This document shows, piece after piece, positions 1 to 9,331 of a DNA stretch of 64,000 nucleotides. The notes below the pieces were generated by a model that had not been told where the DNA came from, ran no database searches, and saw nothing but the letters and a program-made list of their open reading frames with translations. Each line of letters begins with the position of its first letter. Within the stretch, counting starts at the first letter, position 1. Made by a program: the position numbers and the translations under genes. The DNA is from Zhongshania aliphaticivorans (GTDB taxonomy: Bacteria > Pseudomonadota > Gammaproteobacteria > Pseudomonadales > Spongiibacteraceae): NCBI RefSeq assembly GCF_902705875.1, contig NZ_CACSIK010000001.1:2475166-2539165 (forward strand). The letters run 5' to 3'.

Positions 1-1727
1 CCTGACGCTGTCATGATGCTCGCCGTTATGCCTTCCTTAATTAAAAAGTCTCTGACGGCTATAGCTCGAGCCAATGACAAATTTCGATTCAACTCATCGC
101 TACCAGTGCTATCTGTGTGCCCTATTATACTAACCGAGGTCAGTGTTACTCCGTAGGACAAGGCCTTTTCAACTAAAGACCGAAGGCTTCCTAGTGCTTG
201 GGGTTTTAACTCAGCACTGCCCGTATCAAAAAGCGCATCACCAGACAAAGCAATGCTTTCAGTCAACGGTTCTGATGCCGGCTTATCATAATTAACCATG
301 TCTAATTGAGCATCAATATAAGAAGAGCAATAACGGCTATCCTCAGGAGCAGCAGCCTCCGCAAGCGCATCTTCCAATGTAGGGATCTGATCACTTGACA
401 ATGACAACGTAGATAACAACAAGCCCATACTCTGCAAAGTACGTAATTTTGCCAGCTGCAGGTCATGCAAGCCGGCCACATACGCACGATCAGCCTGATA
501 CGCTTCATTTTCAGAGTCCAAGACATCTAGCAAAGAGCGACGCCCAATATCAAACTGCTGACGATAGGCCTCATGCACATTGCGCGACGCAACCTGATGA
601 GCCGCAAGCGCACTGATACGAGTATCAATATTTAAAATGTCTGTATATGCAATTGTCGCGGTCTGGCGCAAATCAACACATGCCTTATCTCTTAGGCTCA
701 GCGCTTGATTCATACGCCGATAAGCAGCTCGTTCAGCAGCGCGATCACTACCGCCGTTAAAAAGATTATAATTCATCCTTAGCTCAACTATCCGGTCGCC
801 CCCATAAGGGTCTGGGTCTGTACGCGCATCGAAGCTATTATTATTTTTATAGACCCCTTGGCGGACCCCTAATTCAATTGTGGGATAGCGATTGGATTTA
901 GTTGTACCAAGTGAGGCTTCCGCACTGCGAGCACTTTCAAAGGCTGAATAAAGTGCTGGATTATTCGCATAACTCGTATTTAACACTTGATCAAGCGAGT
1001 CTGGGATAGGACCATCAGTAAGCGAAAAAACGGCCATATCCTTTAAAGGTAAACGACCAACCAAGCGCTGAAAACGGGCAGTGACCGATTGCAGATTCGC
1101 CACTTCAGTCATCAGATTAGAACGAGCAAGTGACACCCTGCCCTCAATTTGCTGCTGATCTGCTCTATTCCCAACACCACTTCGAGCACGCTCAGTCACG
1201 TTTTCACGTACGCGTAAATGGCGGTCAAGATTCAACTGTGCAAGCGCAACCAGTTTTCGATATCTAAGCACATCTAAATAAGCTTGAGCCGCTTCCAACC
1301 CCTTAGTCTCTGCCGCATTTAACGCATCATAGTAGAGCGAGCGGCTTGTATGCTTTGCCTGCGCCAGGTTATTACGCACACGAAAGCCATCAAACAACAT
1401 CTGCGTAAGCGAAATCTCAGCATAATTTCGCGAATAACTACCTCGATTATCAAAACTCCTGTTGCCCTCCCCCACCGATACATCCAGATCAACAGTAGGC
1501 AAATACCCACCATAAACGGCACGCACATCCTGCTGAGATGCAAAAAAAGCTTCTAACTGGCTATTGATTTCAGGGTTACTATCTAAGGTGTCGAGAACCG
1601 CAGAACGCAATGTATCTTTTTCAGCAACAGCAAACGTGCTTAACAGCGAAAAAAGTAGGCCTACAACAAGCAGATCAAGACGAGCTAAACAAAGAAATCT
1701 TTGTCGAGAAGGTGATTCAAGGTTCAC
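1..1727 (-). CDS. TolC-family outer membrane channel fused to an OmpA domain (3' end cut by window edge)
   Basis: Outer-membrane exit duct of a type I secretion or efflux system, with a peptidoglycan-binding module attached. The frame is open from 1727 to the window edge (575 codons visible). It starts at a GTG directly after an in-frame TAA, with GGAG 9 bases upstream. Residues about 10-35 form a signal peptide ending FAVA. The TolC repeats follow (YLPTVDLDVSVG near residue 70; YNLFNGGSDR in the second half), with two long helical hairpin regions. From about residue 490 the protein becomes OmpA-like, with GHTDSTGSDELNRNLSLARA, the diaminopimelate-binding loop. In Shewanella/Pseudomonas adhesin secretion loci a TolC protein (AggA/LapE) and a separate OmpA protein are adjacent genes. 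Here they seem fused, so an RTX-adhesin secretion locus beyond the left edge is possible (inference). Confidence 0.88.
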   Translation of the reverse strand, partial: MNLESPSRQRFLCLARLDLLVVGLLFSLLSTFAVAEKDTLRSAVLDTLDSNPEINSQLEAFFASQQDVRAVYGGYLPTVDLDVSVGEGNRSFDNRGSYSRNYAEISLTQMLFDGFRVRNNLAQAKHTSRSLYYDALNAAETKGLEAAQAYLDVLRYRKLVALAQLNLDRHLRVRENVTERARSGVGNRADQQQIEGRVSLARSNLMTEVANLQSVTARFQRLVGRLPLKDMAVFSLTDGPIPDSLDQVLNTSYANNPALYSAFESARSAEASLGTTKSNRYPTIELGVRQGVYKNNNSFDARTDPDPYGGDRIVELRMNYNLFNGGSDRAAERAAYRRMNQALSLRDKACVDLRQTATIAYTDILNIDTRISALAAHQVASRNVHEAYRQQFDIGRRSLLDVLDSENEAYQADRAYVAGLHDLQLAKLRTLQSMGLLLSTLSLSSDQIPTLEDALAEAAAPEDSRYCSSYIDAQLDMVNYDKPASEPLTESIALSGDALFDTGSAELKPQALGSLRSLVEKALSYGVTLTSVSIIGHTDSTGSDELNRNLSLARAIAVRDFLIKEGITASIMTAS

Positions 1728-2314
1728 TTACTTTGCTCCATGCAATTTGTCTATTACAACGAGCATATTCAGCAGCACCAACCCTGTCAATTTATTAGTA
1801 TCTCAATCTAGTAAATACACTCTTATATATTAATATATCACCCAAAATTGACAGATTACCGTGGCCACTGGCGTCACATTCGAACTGCCCCTAAACCCGA
1901 ACTACACCCACCCAAAAACACTTATTATCCTTGAGCTGGGGTTACAAAGCTCGTTCTATACTTGTTAATCTTGAGTGAAGGAGCAAAACCCTAAATAGAA
2001 GCGCTGGCCATCATGCTGAAAGTGAGGGAAATACGATTGATCAAATTGCGGTATGGATTTCGTCGCAAACTAATGCCTATAGCTATTTCCCCCAGTGAAC
2101 GGACAGGACCGAAAGCACGGCGTTTTATAAGAATCAAGAAAACACACTTAAAAAGAGACCTCCCTCCTCTCCATAAGTAAACAACAAAAGCCTCTTGCAT
2201 CTGAACGCTAAACAGCTTCGAGCAATCAGATCCTAGTACTCTGAGGCATATAAGCAACGTCACGCTTGACCCCAATGGCGATAAGCCTACCGATACTCTC
2301 GATACCCTCACAAA
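1728..2314. other. Non-coding stretch between the TolC-OmpA and FAH genes
   Basis: Apart from the promoter at 1762-1790 I see no supported gene. A minus-strand open frame (1991-2311) just downstream of the FAH gene has basic, compositionally odd translation, no ribosome binding site and no recognisable motif. It may be decayed sequence. Confidence 0.5.
1762..1790 (-). promoter_or_regulatory. Probable sigma70 promoter for the TolC-OmpA gene
   Basis: On the minus strand TTGACA (1790-1785) and TATGCT (1767-1762) are separated by exactly 17 bases. The -10 box lies 34 bases upstream of the proposed GTG start, so a short 5' leader is expected. Confidence 0.6.
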
Positions 2315-3268
2315 TTAATCCTCGTCAACTATCCGATTACGTTGAACCCCCAGGTCAACGCTGCCGTCGGCACTGCGAATACTGGCTTCGACAAGATCAC
2401 CCACTTTGAGGTACTGGCTCCGCTTACTTTGCACTTTTTTAAACAATTTCCATTTTGTGGACTCGGGCAATAGTGCAGCAATGCGTTGCTTTACCGGTGA
2501 GGGAATGGCGAGTGCACATCCTGCCGGAGTGCCCGTTGCCAGTAAATCTCCTGGCAGGAAGTCCTGCACCTCTGACAGCTCTGTCAGCGTTTCCGCAGGA
2601 GAAAACACTAGGTTAGCGGTACTGTCCTGCTGCCGAACATCGCCATTGACCGTTAACCTTAATTTCAGGTCTTTGATGGCTCCGATCGTGTCTTTATCGA
2701 GCAAGGTTAGATATGGCCCTACCGGTCCAAAGGTGCGGAATGACTTCCCTTTGTAAAATTGCATTTCTGGAATCTGGATATCTCTTGCTGAGTAATCGTT
2801 GACAATAACGATGCCCGCCACGTACTCGTAAAGATTATTTTCGTTCACAGTAATCGGAGAATGAATACCCTTTTTTAATACTAGTCCCAACTCAATTTCA
2901 TAGTCTAGAAAGTCGACAATACGTGGCTTAATGACATCACTATCTGCCGGTACAATACAGCTCTGCGCCTTGGTGAAAATCATATTAAAGTCTTTGGCAT
3001 CAGGGTCCATGCCGGACTCAATCATATGCTGACGATAATTAGCTCCCTGACAAACAAACTGCTGATTACGCGTAATCGGTGACAACAATCTGACATCGCT
3101 TAAAGCGACAACGGGGTCAGACAACGCTCGCAATTCAGCTAGGTCGATTTGCTCAATGAATTCTTGTGTCGTGACGTAGTCTCCCGGTACCGGTGTGATG
3201 GCATCACCACGAATAACTCCCCAATAAACCGCTTCTTGGTATTGATATCGAACAACATTAACTGTCAT
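2315..3268 (-). CDS. Fumarylacetoacetate hydrolase (FAH) family protein
   Basis: FAH-fold metalloenzyme of 317 residues; family members hydrolyse, hydrate or decarboxylate beta-diketo or oxo acids in aromatic ring-cleavage pathways. The family metal ligands are visible: E124 and E126 in DYEIELG, and D158 in VNDYSARD, followed by the substrate loop GKSFRTFGPVG (173-183). The C-terminal GDLLATGTPAG segment is also typical. The start has GAGGAG 7 bases upstream. It lies at the downstream end of the meta-cleavage operon, but a broken gene and a 115-base gap separate it from the rest, so it may have its own promoter. The exact substrate cannot be read from sequence; a dienoate, maleylpyruvate or oxalocrotonate-type acid would suit the context. 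Confidence 0.9.
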   Translation of the reverse strand: MTVNVVRYQYQEAVYWGVIRGDAITPVPGDYVTTQEFIEQIDLAELRALSDPVVALSDVRLLSPITRNQQFVCQGANYRQHMIESGMDPDAKDFNMIFTKAQSCIVPADSDVIKPRIVDFLDYEIELGLVLKKGIHSPITVNENNLYEYVAGIVIVNDYSARDIQIPEMQFYKGKSFRTFGPVGPYLTLLDKDTIGAIKDLKLRLTVNGDVRQQDSTANLVFSPAETLTELSEVQDFLPGDLLATGTPAGCALAIPSPVKQRIAALLPESTKWKLFKKVQSKRSQYLKVGDLVEASIRSADGSVDLGVQRNRIVDED

Positions 3269-3383
3269 AGCCTGCTCCTCATTTGTTTTGGTATTAGCGT
3301 CTTGCTAAGAAACTCGTCCATTCACCAGCCACACTGCTGAGTAGATTTCGTCGGAAAATAAAGCCAACATCTTGGGCATGCCC

Positions 3384-3935
3384 CTACCCAAACAACTTTG
3401 CCAAAATAAGTAATTTTCTTAGGCTTAAGTCTGGGCTTCGACGCAAGTTTCCAAGCATTGCCCTAAAGGCATCTTGCTTTTCACGCTTGTCGAGAATATT
3501 AAACCGCCCTTCCGAGGAGCCCGTACCACGACTATCAACAACAACCGTGACGTATCCATAGCGCCAATACTCCACGGATGGTCCAATTTTCGCTTTGTCA
3601 TAGCAGTGCTGAATAACAATAACCGGAAAGGTGCCTGGCGCTTTACTACCATCTGGCAACGCTGGGGAATACACATCTGCCCGCAGGGTTACGCCATCAT
3701 CTATAACAATGGGAACATTTGCGCTTACATACCCTTGATCATACTCGGGTACTGGTGCGACAAAGCCATCGAAGGGGGCGGATAGTTCAGAACGGGACGT
3801 TTGCGCAGGCTCGCTAGTTGAATCAGACTGTGATTGTTGTCCATTACTTTTTGAATCAGCGCCACAGCCAGCCAAAACAAACAATAATATCAGGGGCAAA
3901 CCCCTCATACAGAAAGGTACGAATTTTATACTCAT
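3384..3935 (-). pseudogene. 3'-truncated CocE/NonD (peptidase S15-type) hydrolase lipoprotein
   Basis: The N-terminus is a lipoprotein signal (LILLFVLAGCG), then a Ser/Gln-rich linker, then the start of an X-Pro-dipeptidyl-peptidase/CocE alpha/beta-hydrolase domain: V-DGVTLRADVYSPALPDG, VIVIQHCYDKAKIG, and GYVTVVVDSRGTGSSEGRF. Homology stops after REKQDAF. The next 26 residues do not resemble the family, and a stop follows at residue 183. Full-length relatives run to roughly 550-700 residues and carry the nucleophile serine beyond this point, so the product lacks the active site. The start was set at ATG 3935 with GAGG 9 bases upstream, rather than a TTG 12 bases earlier. A deletion or frameshift is inferred; the remainder of the gene is not found downstream. 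Confidence 0.75.
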
Positions 3936-3998
3936 TAAACACCTCAATTTTTATAGTTAGTGTGTTTTGACGTTGGATCTGTCGCGCATTGGCGAGTA

Positions 3999-4766
3999 CT
4001 AAGAATTAGCCGCAATCTTTTCCGTGATAGCCGGGGCAATACGCATCATGTAAGGCAACAATCGCGACTTGCCAAGATAGAGCTCCGAGCGACCCTGCTT
4101 AGCGGCTTTTAGCGTGGCGGTCACCAAGGTATTCGCACTCAGTTTTTTGTCATTTCTATGAGCCGTGGCCGGTGTATCCACTACGGGGGGTAAAACTTCG
4201 GTCACAGATACGGATGTACCCTGCAACTGCAGCCGCAAGCCCTTACAAAAACTATGCAATCCAGCCTTAGCTGCAGAATATATGGGCGCATAACTTGCCG
4301 GCGCGATGCCAAACCCCGAGCCTACAACAATGATTTTTCCACCAGACGTTTGCGTTACAGCCGGCAAGAAGGCGGAGATAAAATTAATTGCGCCACATAA
4401 ATTACTGTAGATATCCCCGTTGATATCGCTGCGTAGAAAGTCGTCCTGGAGATTGACACGGGTCAAACCGCCCGCATTGCTGACCAACAACACGACATTC
4501 GGGTATACCGGCCGAATGGCTTCAAGCCATTTAATAACGTCATCTCGACTAGCAACATCGCAGACATAGGTGTCTACGCTGGGAAATTGTTTTTCAACGG
4601 CATCCAGTTTGGCTTTGTCTCTACCACAGGTCACCACCTGATAGCCTTGCTTACATAAAGCAGAGACAAACGCCAAGCCAATGCCAGAGCTTCCGCCACT
4701 GACAATGGCTACAGGTTTAGCGTCAGATATCACTTCCATCGTAATTTCTGGTTCAACCAGCCTCAC
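3999..4766 (-). CDS. SDR-family NAD(P)-dependent oxidoreductase
   Basis: Classical short-chain dehydrogenase of 255 residues. Visible are the Rossmann nucleotide motif SGGSSGIG near residue 24, VSNAGG in the NNAG position near 97, a serine in VVGSGFG, and the catalytic YSAAK near 168. The longest frame begins with GTG at 4766, overlapping the aldolase gene by 14 bases; an ATG at 4739 is an alternative. The overlap with the meta-cleavage operon implies co-transcription. It may oxidise or reduce an alcohol/ketone side chain of the aromatic substrate or of the acid released by the C-C hydrolase (inference). Confidence 0.88.
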   Translation of the reverse strand: MRLVEPEITMEVISDAKPVAIVSGGSSGIGLAFVSALCKQGYQVVTCGRDKAKLDAVEKQFPSVDTYVCDVASRDDVIKWLEAIRPVYPNVVLLVSNAGGLTRVNLQDDFLRSDINGDIYSNLCGAINFISAFLPAVTQTSGGKIIVVGSGFGIAPASYAPIYSAAKAGLHSFCKGLRLQLQGTSVSVTEVLPPVVDTPATAHRNDKKLSANTLVTATLKAAKQGRSELYLGKSRLLPYMMRIAPAITEKIAANS

Positions 4767-5820
4767 TCATCACAGGCTCAGCATGAGACTTGTCATGCTC
4801 TTTTTTTCTTAGCAGGTCCAAGGCCACGTCGACGATCATATCTTCTTGGCCGCCAACCATCCGGCGCTTACCGAGTTCTAGAAGAATATCCACCGTTTCG
4901 ATGCCGTACTTTTTAGCCGCAATCTCAGCATGACGCAGAAAGCTGGAGTAAACACCCGCGTAGCCCAGCGCCAGAGTTTCGCGGTCAACCCGTACTGGGC
5001 GATCTTGTAATGGCCGCACGATATCGTCTGCTGCATTCATTAGCGCAAGTACATCACAACCGTGGTTCCAGCCCATACGATCCGCCGCCGCTATAAACAC
5101 TTCTAAGGGTGCATTGCCGGCACCAGCGCCCATGCCAGCAAGGCTTGCGTCTACCCGATCACAGCCTTCCTCTACCGCGACAATGGAGTTCGCCACGCCC
5201 AGACTCAAATTGTGGTGAGCATGGATTCCCAATTCAGTTTCTGGCTTGAGGACATCGCGCATCGCTCGGAAACGATCACGGATTTCGTTCATGTTTTGGG
5301 CACCACCGGAATCAACAACATAGATGCAGGTCGCGCCGTAGTTTTCCATTAGCTTGCCTTGTTGTGCCAAGGCCTGTGGCGAGGTCATGTGGCTCATCAT
5401 CAAAAAGCCCACGGTATCCATGCCCAGTTCACGAGCAGTTTCAATATGCTGCTTGCTCACATCCGCCTCGGTGCAATGTGTCGCCACCCGCACCACTGAG
5501 GCTCCCGCCCGATGCGCGGCTTTTAGATCATGAATAGTCCCTATTCCTGGTAACAGAAGTGTCGCGATCTGTGCGCGCTCTAACACGTCCGCCGCCGCTT
5601 CAATCCATTCCAAGTCTGAATGAGCGCCAAAGCCGTAATTAAAGCTGGAACCACGCAAACCATCACCGTGCGCAATTTCTATACTGTCAACGCCCGCGCG
5701 GTCGAGGGCTCGGCAGATGCGCTGAACATTATCGATAGAATACTGGTGGCGCACAGCGTGACTGCCATCGCGCAAAGTAACATCAGATATAGTGAGTTTT
5801 TTGTCCATGTTGAAACTCAT
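4753..5820 (-). CDS. 4-hydroxy-2-oxovalerate aldolase (BphI/DmpG/HsaF family)
   Basis: Class II pyruvate aldolase that splits 4-hydroxy-2-oxoacids into pyruvate and an aldehyde, the penultimate step of meta-cleavage pathways. The family signature [12 protein letters not shown] sits near residue 16. The metal-ligand segment [13 protein letters not shown] and the C-terminal [11 protein letters not shown] are intact. Length is 355 residues, normal for the family. It overlaps the upstream acetaldehyde dehydrogenase by 4 bases (ATGA), the usual coupling of this pair, whose proteins form a substrate-channelling complex in known systems. GGAGAG lies 6 bases before the ATG. Confidence 0.96.
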   Translation of the reverse strand: MSFNMDKKLTISDVTLRDGSHAVRHQYSIDNVQRICRALDRAGVDSIEIAHGDGLRGSSFNYGFGAHSDLEWIEAAADVLERAQIATLLLPGIGTIHDLKAAHRAGASVVRVATHCTEADVSKQHIETARELGMDTVGFLMMSHMTSPQALAQQGKLMENYGATCIYVVDSGGAQNMNEIRDRFRAMRDVLKPETELGIHAHHNLSLGVANSIVAVEEGCDRVDASLAGMGAGAGNAPLEVFIAAADRMGWNHGCDVLALMNAADDIVRPLQDRPVRVDRETLALGYAGVYSSFLRHAEIAAKKYGIETVDILLELGKRRMVGGQEDMIVDVALDLLRKKEHDKSHAEPVMSEAG

Positions 5821-6779
5821 GCTGGCTCTCCCATAACACGGCGTTGCCCAAGCAGATGGGCAGCGATTTTTTCCGCTGCGGCTAACGCGGCTGAGGTCAT
5901 AATGTCGAGATTACCGGCATAGGCCGGCAGGTAATGCGCCGCGCCTTCGACCTCGAGGAACACACTGGTCTTCAAGCCTGAAAAGGTGCCCACGCTAGGC
6001 AAATGTAAGGGCGCGTCTTCCGGGATAATCTCAAACTGCACATCCTGCTTTAGTCGATACCCAGGCACGTATTTATTGACCGCAGCGACCATTTCCACAA
6101 TCGACGCTTCAACTTGCTGTTGCTCACACGCTTCCGACAATACGTAAACCGTATCTCGCATGAGTAGCGGTGGCTCTGCTGGATTGAGCACAATGATGGC
6201 TTTCCCTTCACCCGCTCCCCCCACAGACTTAATCGCCGCTGAGGTCGTTTCGGTGAATTCGTCAATGTTTGCGCGAGTACCGGGCCCGGCCGATCGGCTG
6301 CTGATGGAGGCAACAATCTCTGCATAGTGAACCTTGGCGATCTGCGAGACAGCCGCGACGATCGGAATCGTTGCCTGACCGCCGCAGGTCACCATATTGA
6401 CGTTTAGCGCTTCTACGTGCTCATCCAGATTCACCACGGGTACACAATATGGACCAATCGCCGCCGGGGTAAGATCGATCATGCGAATATCCGGGCGCCG
6501 TTCTCGAAGATATTTGTCATTGGCAATGTGCGCCCCAGCGGACGTTGCGTCGAAGACGACATCAATATCATCAAACTCGGGCATGGCGACTAAGCCGGAC
6601 ACGCCTTCGGCGGTAATGCTCAGCCCATGCTTAGCTGCCCTAGCCAAACCATCAGATTCGGGGTCAATACCCACCATCACTGCCGCTTCAATATGATCGC
6701 CATGACGCAACAATTTGATCATTAAGTCGGTGCCAATATTGCCACTACCGATAATGGCGGCTTTTATTTTCTCTGCCAT
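5817..6779 (-). CDS. Acylating acetaldehyde dehydrogenase (BphJ/DmpF/HsaG family)
   Basis: Converts the aldehyde from the aldolase into an acyl-CoA with NAD+ and CoA. The N-terminal dinucleotide fold is [12 protein letters not shown] (residues 9-20). The catalytic cysteine is C132 in [10 protein letters not shown], followed by the conserved [17 protein letters not shown] segment. Length is 320 residues, normal. A strong Shine-Dalgarno (GAGGAG) lies 7 bases upstream of the ATG. It sits between the hydratase and the aldolase, in pathway order. Acetaldehyde is the usual substrate, giving acetyl-CoA; a longer aldehyde cannot be excluded. Confidence 0.96.
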   Translation of the reverse strand: MAEKIKAAIIGSGNIGTDLMIKLLRHGDHIEAAVMVGIDPESDGLARAAKHGLSITAEGVSGLVAMPEFDDIDVVFDATSAGAHIANDKYLRERRPDIRMIDLTPAAIGPYCVPVVNLDEHVEALNVNMVTCGGQATIPIVAAVSQIAKVHYAEIVASISSRSAGPGTRANIDEFTETTSAAIKSVGGAGEGKAIIVLNPAEPPLLMRDTVYVLSEACEQQQVEASIVEMVAAVNKYVPGYRLKQDVQFEIIPEDAPLHLPSVGTFSGLKTSVFLEVEGAAHYLPAYAGNLDIMTSAALAAAEKIAAHLLGQRRVMGEPA

Positions 6780-6800
6780 AGAACTTCTCCTCGTCTGTCG

Positions 6801-7598
6801 TTAAACAAACGTGCAATTCACACTACCCATACCACCAATGTTGACTGCGATATGATCACCGATATTTAAAGGAATCATTGGCCCAAGGGCCCCTGACAAA
6901 ATAACTTCTCCAGCCAGCAGTGCTTCGCCCCGCGCAGCCATCGTACAGGCGAGCCAATAAGCCGCCCGCAGCGGGTGGCCAAGGCAAGCGATACCACTGC
7001 CTTGTGATGCCAACTGACCATTGCAGCGCAAGGTCATACTCACTTCGTCTAAGGATAATTGGCCAACAGCCACTGGTTGATTCCCCAGCACGTAGACACC
7101 ACAAGAGGCATTGTCAGCCACCGTATCCACTAAGGTGAGTTTCCAATTTTCAATCGCACTATCGACAATTTCGATTGCGGGGATCGCGTAATCGAGTGCC
7201 GCAAGAAACTGAGCATAACTTGGCTTTTCAGAACGCAATTCCCGGCCTACTACAAATGCGATTTCGGCCTCAGCTTTTGCCTGAATAAAACGCGATGAAG
7301 GCACATCATCGCCACTCAGATACTCCATATCGTCGAACAATATTCCGAAATCAGGCTGATCTACCCCTAGCTGTTGCTGAACTGCCAATGAAGTAAGTCC
7401 GACTTTTTTGCCCACAACACTCGCACCGGATTGCGCAGTGCGAACGCAATTAATATGAGCAACCGTATACGCTTGCTCGAGCCCTTCCACTCCGAAGGTT
7501 TCAGAAATTCGTGGAATTGCCACCCGCTGTTTTCGCGCCTCAAATAGGGCGTCAGCGGCTTGTATGAGATGTTCAGGATATTCAGTGGGTGACGACAT
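6801..7598 (-). CDS. 2-hydroxypenta-2,4-dienoate (2-keto-4-pentenoate) hydratase, MhpD/BphH/TesE type
   Basis: Adds water to 2-hydroxypenta-2,4-dienoate to give 4-hydroxy-2-oxovalerate. It belongs to the FAH superfamily; the conserved KVGLTS near residue 67 and the acidic AKAEAEIAFVVGREL segment near residue 110 are present, with PAIEIVDSAIENW following. The open frame extends to a GTG at 7616, but AGGAGG lies 9 bases before an ATG at 7598, which gives 265 residues, close to E. coli MhpD. The gene overlaps the 3' end of the hydroxylase gene by 17 bases, so translation is likely coupled. Confidence 0.93.
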   Translation of the reverse strand: MSSPTEYPEHLIQAADALFEARKQRVAIPRISETFGVEGLEQAYTVAHINCVRTAQSGASVVGKKVGLTSLAVQQQLGVDQPDFGILFDDMEYLSGDDVPSSRFIQAKAEAEIAFVVGRELRSEKPSYAQFLAALDYAIPAIEIVDSAIENWKLTLVDTVADNASCGVYVLGNQPVAVGQLSLDEVSMTLRCNGQLASQGSGIACLGHPLRAAYWLACTMAARGEALLAGEVILSGALGPMIPLNIGDHIAVNIGGMGSVNCTFV

Positions 7599-9330
7599 CA
7601 AGTACTTCCTCCTCACCTTTGTAAGATTTCAGCTGCGAAGGCAGCATCATGGTCTTAAGCTGCTGAACAGCCGTTTCGGCCTGCTTTGCAGAAACAACGG
7701 CGAAAGAAAATTTGTCGGGGCGGAGGATCGCAACAGAACCTTCTTTTTTGCCCGCCTTTTCGAACCAAGTCGTCATCTGCTCCTGAAGATCTTCAACTTC
7801 AACCAAGCCTTCCGGGGTCGACCGCTCAACATTCGGTTTATTTTGAGGGCGATTGCCGTAATGCATTACATTAATATAGCGACAGCCGATGCTATCCAGA
7901 AAGTCCACCGTCGATTGACTTAGCGTGGCCCTTGGATCCGTCTCGTAACCAACAAGGGCGAAATTATCGCCGGTAATGTCATCTAAAAGTTGCCGTCTAC
8001 CGAGAATATTGCGAACCTCTGGCTGGGGCGACATCGCGCCCTCAGGGCCATTGCGCTTGCGACGAGGAAGGCCAAAGTATTCGCCTTTTTTATACACCGG
8101 ACTCGGCTTGAATTTACCCTCGTAGAAAAAGTCACGAACGAAGGGGGTCGCCAGTCCGAGTTTGATCCCGACGTTCCTTGCCAGCGCTTTAACCGGGCTG
8201 GATATTGAAACGATATCCTTCATCAATACCGAAATATCTATCATGGCTTGGGCATGGTGCTGACGTTCGGTTTGATAACTATCCAGCAAGCTATCGTCAG
8301 CCTTTCCTTCAAGAATAGCGCTCAGCTTCCAGGCAATGTTATAGGCGTCCCTCACACCTGAACTCGCACCCTGCCCCATAAACTGAGGGGTCATATGCGC
8401 TGCGTCACCCGCCAGCAGCACACGCTGATCTCGCCAACGTTCAGCCATCAAGGCGTTGAAGGTATAGACCAGACGGCGCTTAACCTCGAACTTATCCGGA
8501 TCAACATACTTGGACAGATACTTGCGAACCGTTTCCGGCTTTTCCATGTATTCCTTTGTCTGGCCGGGCTTCAGCATAAACTCGAAACGGTGATAACCAT
8601 CTGGCTGAGGGCAACTCACAGCAGGGCAGTCTGGGTCACAATAAAAATTAAAATAGGGAATATGGCGTATCGCGTCCTCGCCATCTTTCATTTTCAAGTC
8701 AACGACCAACCAAGGTTCTGGAAAGTTTTTACCGGTCATTTTGATGCCGAGTTTTTCCCGGACAATACTGCGACCGCCGTCGGCACCAACAAGATAGCGT
8801 GCGCGAATATGCTGTATGTCTTCAGCTAATCCAGTATTAATAGAATCGCCACTGTGGTCACTTGAACGACTTTCCTGAGTTGCGCGATGCTCGATGCTGA
8901 CACTCTGCCCATCTTGGCTAAAATCGATGACCTCCCTGCCGCGACAAATCTCAACATTTGGATACTTTGCCAGCAAATCGGAGAGACTAGTTTCAAGATA
9001 AGGCTGATAGAAAAAACTAATATGCGGCCAACCGAAGGGCTGTTTCAAAGGGCCGTATTGACTTAATACACTCCCATCAGACAACACCCACTGAGCCGGC
9101 GTATCCAACAGCATGTTTTTCTGCAATTCTTCTGCAACACCAACTGACTGAAACACCCGCATACACTCATCATCGGTGTAGACGGCGCGAGCATTACCGT
9201 AAAAGAGGGGCTCTCGCTCTAATACAATCACGCGATGGCCGCGCTTTCCCAAGCAATGTGCGAGCACGAGCCCAGTGGGGCCTAGACCGGAAATAACAAT
9301 ATCAGCATCAAAATTGGACGTTTTTTTCAT
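7582..9330 (-). CDS. FAD-dependent aromatic hydroxylase (MhpA-like, class A flavoprotein monooxygenase)
   Basis: Predicted NAD(P)H- and O2-dependent ortho-hydroxylase turning a phenolic substrate into a catechol. FAD-binding motifs are complete: GLGPTG (residues 15-20), the DG motif in LVGADGGRS (about 181-189) and the second FAD motif LLAGDAAHMTPQFMGQG (about 305-321). A C-terminal thioredoxin-like domain typical of phenol/MhpA hydroxylases follows. Length is 582 residues, similar to MhpA. The widest frame starts at 9363, but the ATG at 9330 has GAGGAAAA upstream and starts one base after the stop of the dioxygenase gene. Its place beside the extradiol dioxygenase indicates that it supplies the catechol to be cleaved. 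The substrate is not determined. Confidence 0.92.
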   Translation of the reverse strand: MKKTSNFDADIVISGLGPTGLVLAHCLGKRGHRVIVLEREPLFYGNARAVYTDDECMRVFQSVGVAEELQKNMLLDTPAQWVLSDGSVLSQYGPLKQPFGWPHISFFYQPYLETSLSDLLAKYPNVEICRGREVIDFSQDGQSVSIEHRATQESRSSDHSGDSINTGLAEDIQHIRARYLVGADGGRSIVREKLGIKMTGKNFPEPWLVVDLKMKDGEDAIRHIPYFNFYCDPDCPAVSCPQPDGYHRFEFMLKPGQTKEYMEKPETVRKYLSKYVDPDKFEVKRRLVYTFNALMAERWRDQRVLLAGDAAHMTPQFMGQGASSGVRDAYNIAWKLSAILEGKADDSLLDSYQTERQHHAQAMIDISVLMKDIVSISSPVKALARNVGIKLGLATPFVRDFFYEGKFKPSPVYKKGEYFGLPRRKRNGPEGAMSPQPEVRNILGRRQLLDDITGDNFALVGYETDPRATLSQSTVDFLDSIGCRYINVMHYGNRPQNKPNVERSTPEGLVEVEDLQEQMTTWFEKAGKKEGSVAILRPDKFSFAVVSAKQAETAVQQLKTMMLPSQLKSYKGEEEVLDVVTH

Positions 9331-9331
9331 C

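Noticed and set aside
1991..2311. Minus-strand frame of 106 codons after the FAH gene
   Set aside because: No ribosome binding site, odd basic composition and no recognisable motif; more likely chance or decayed DNA.
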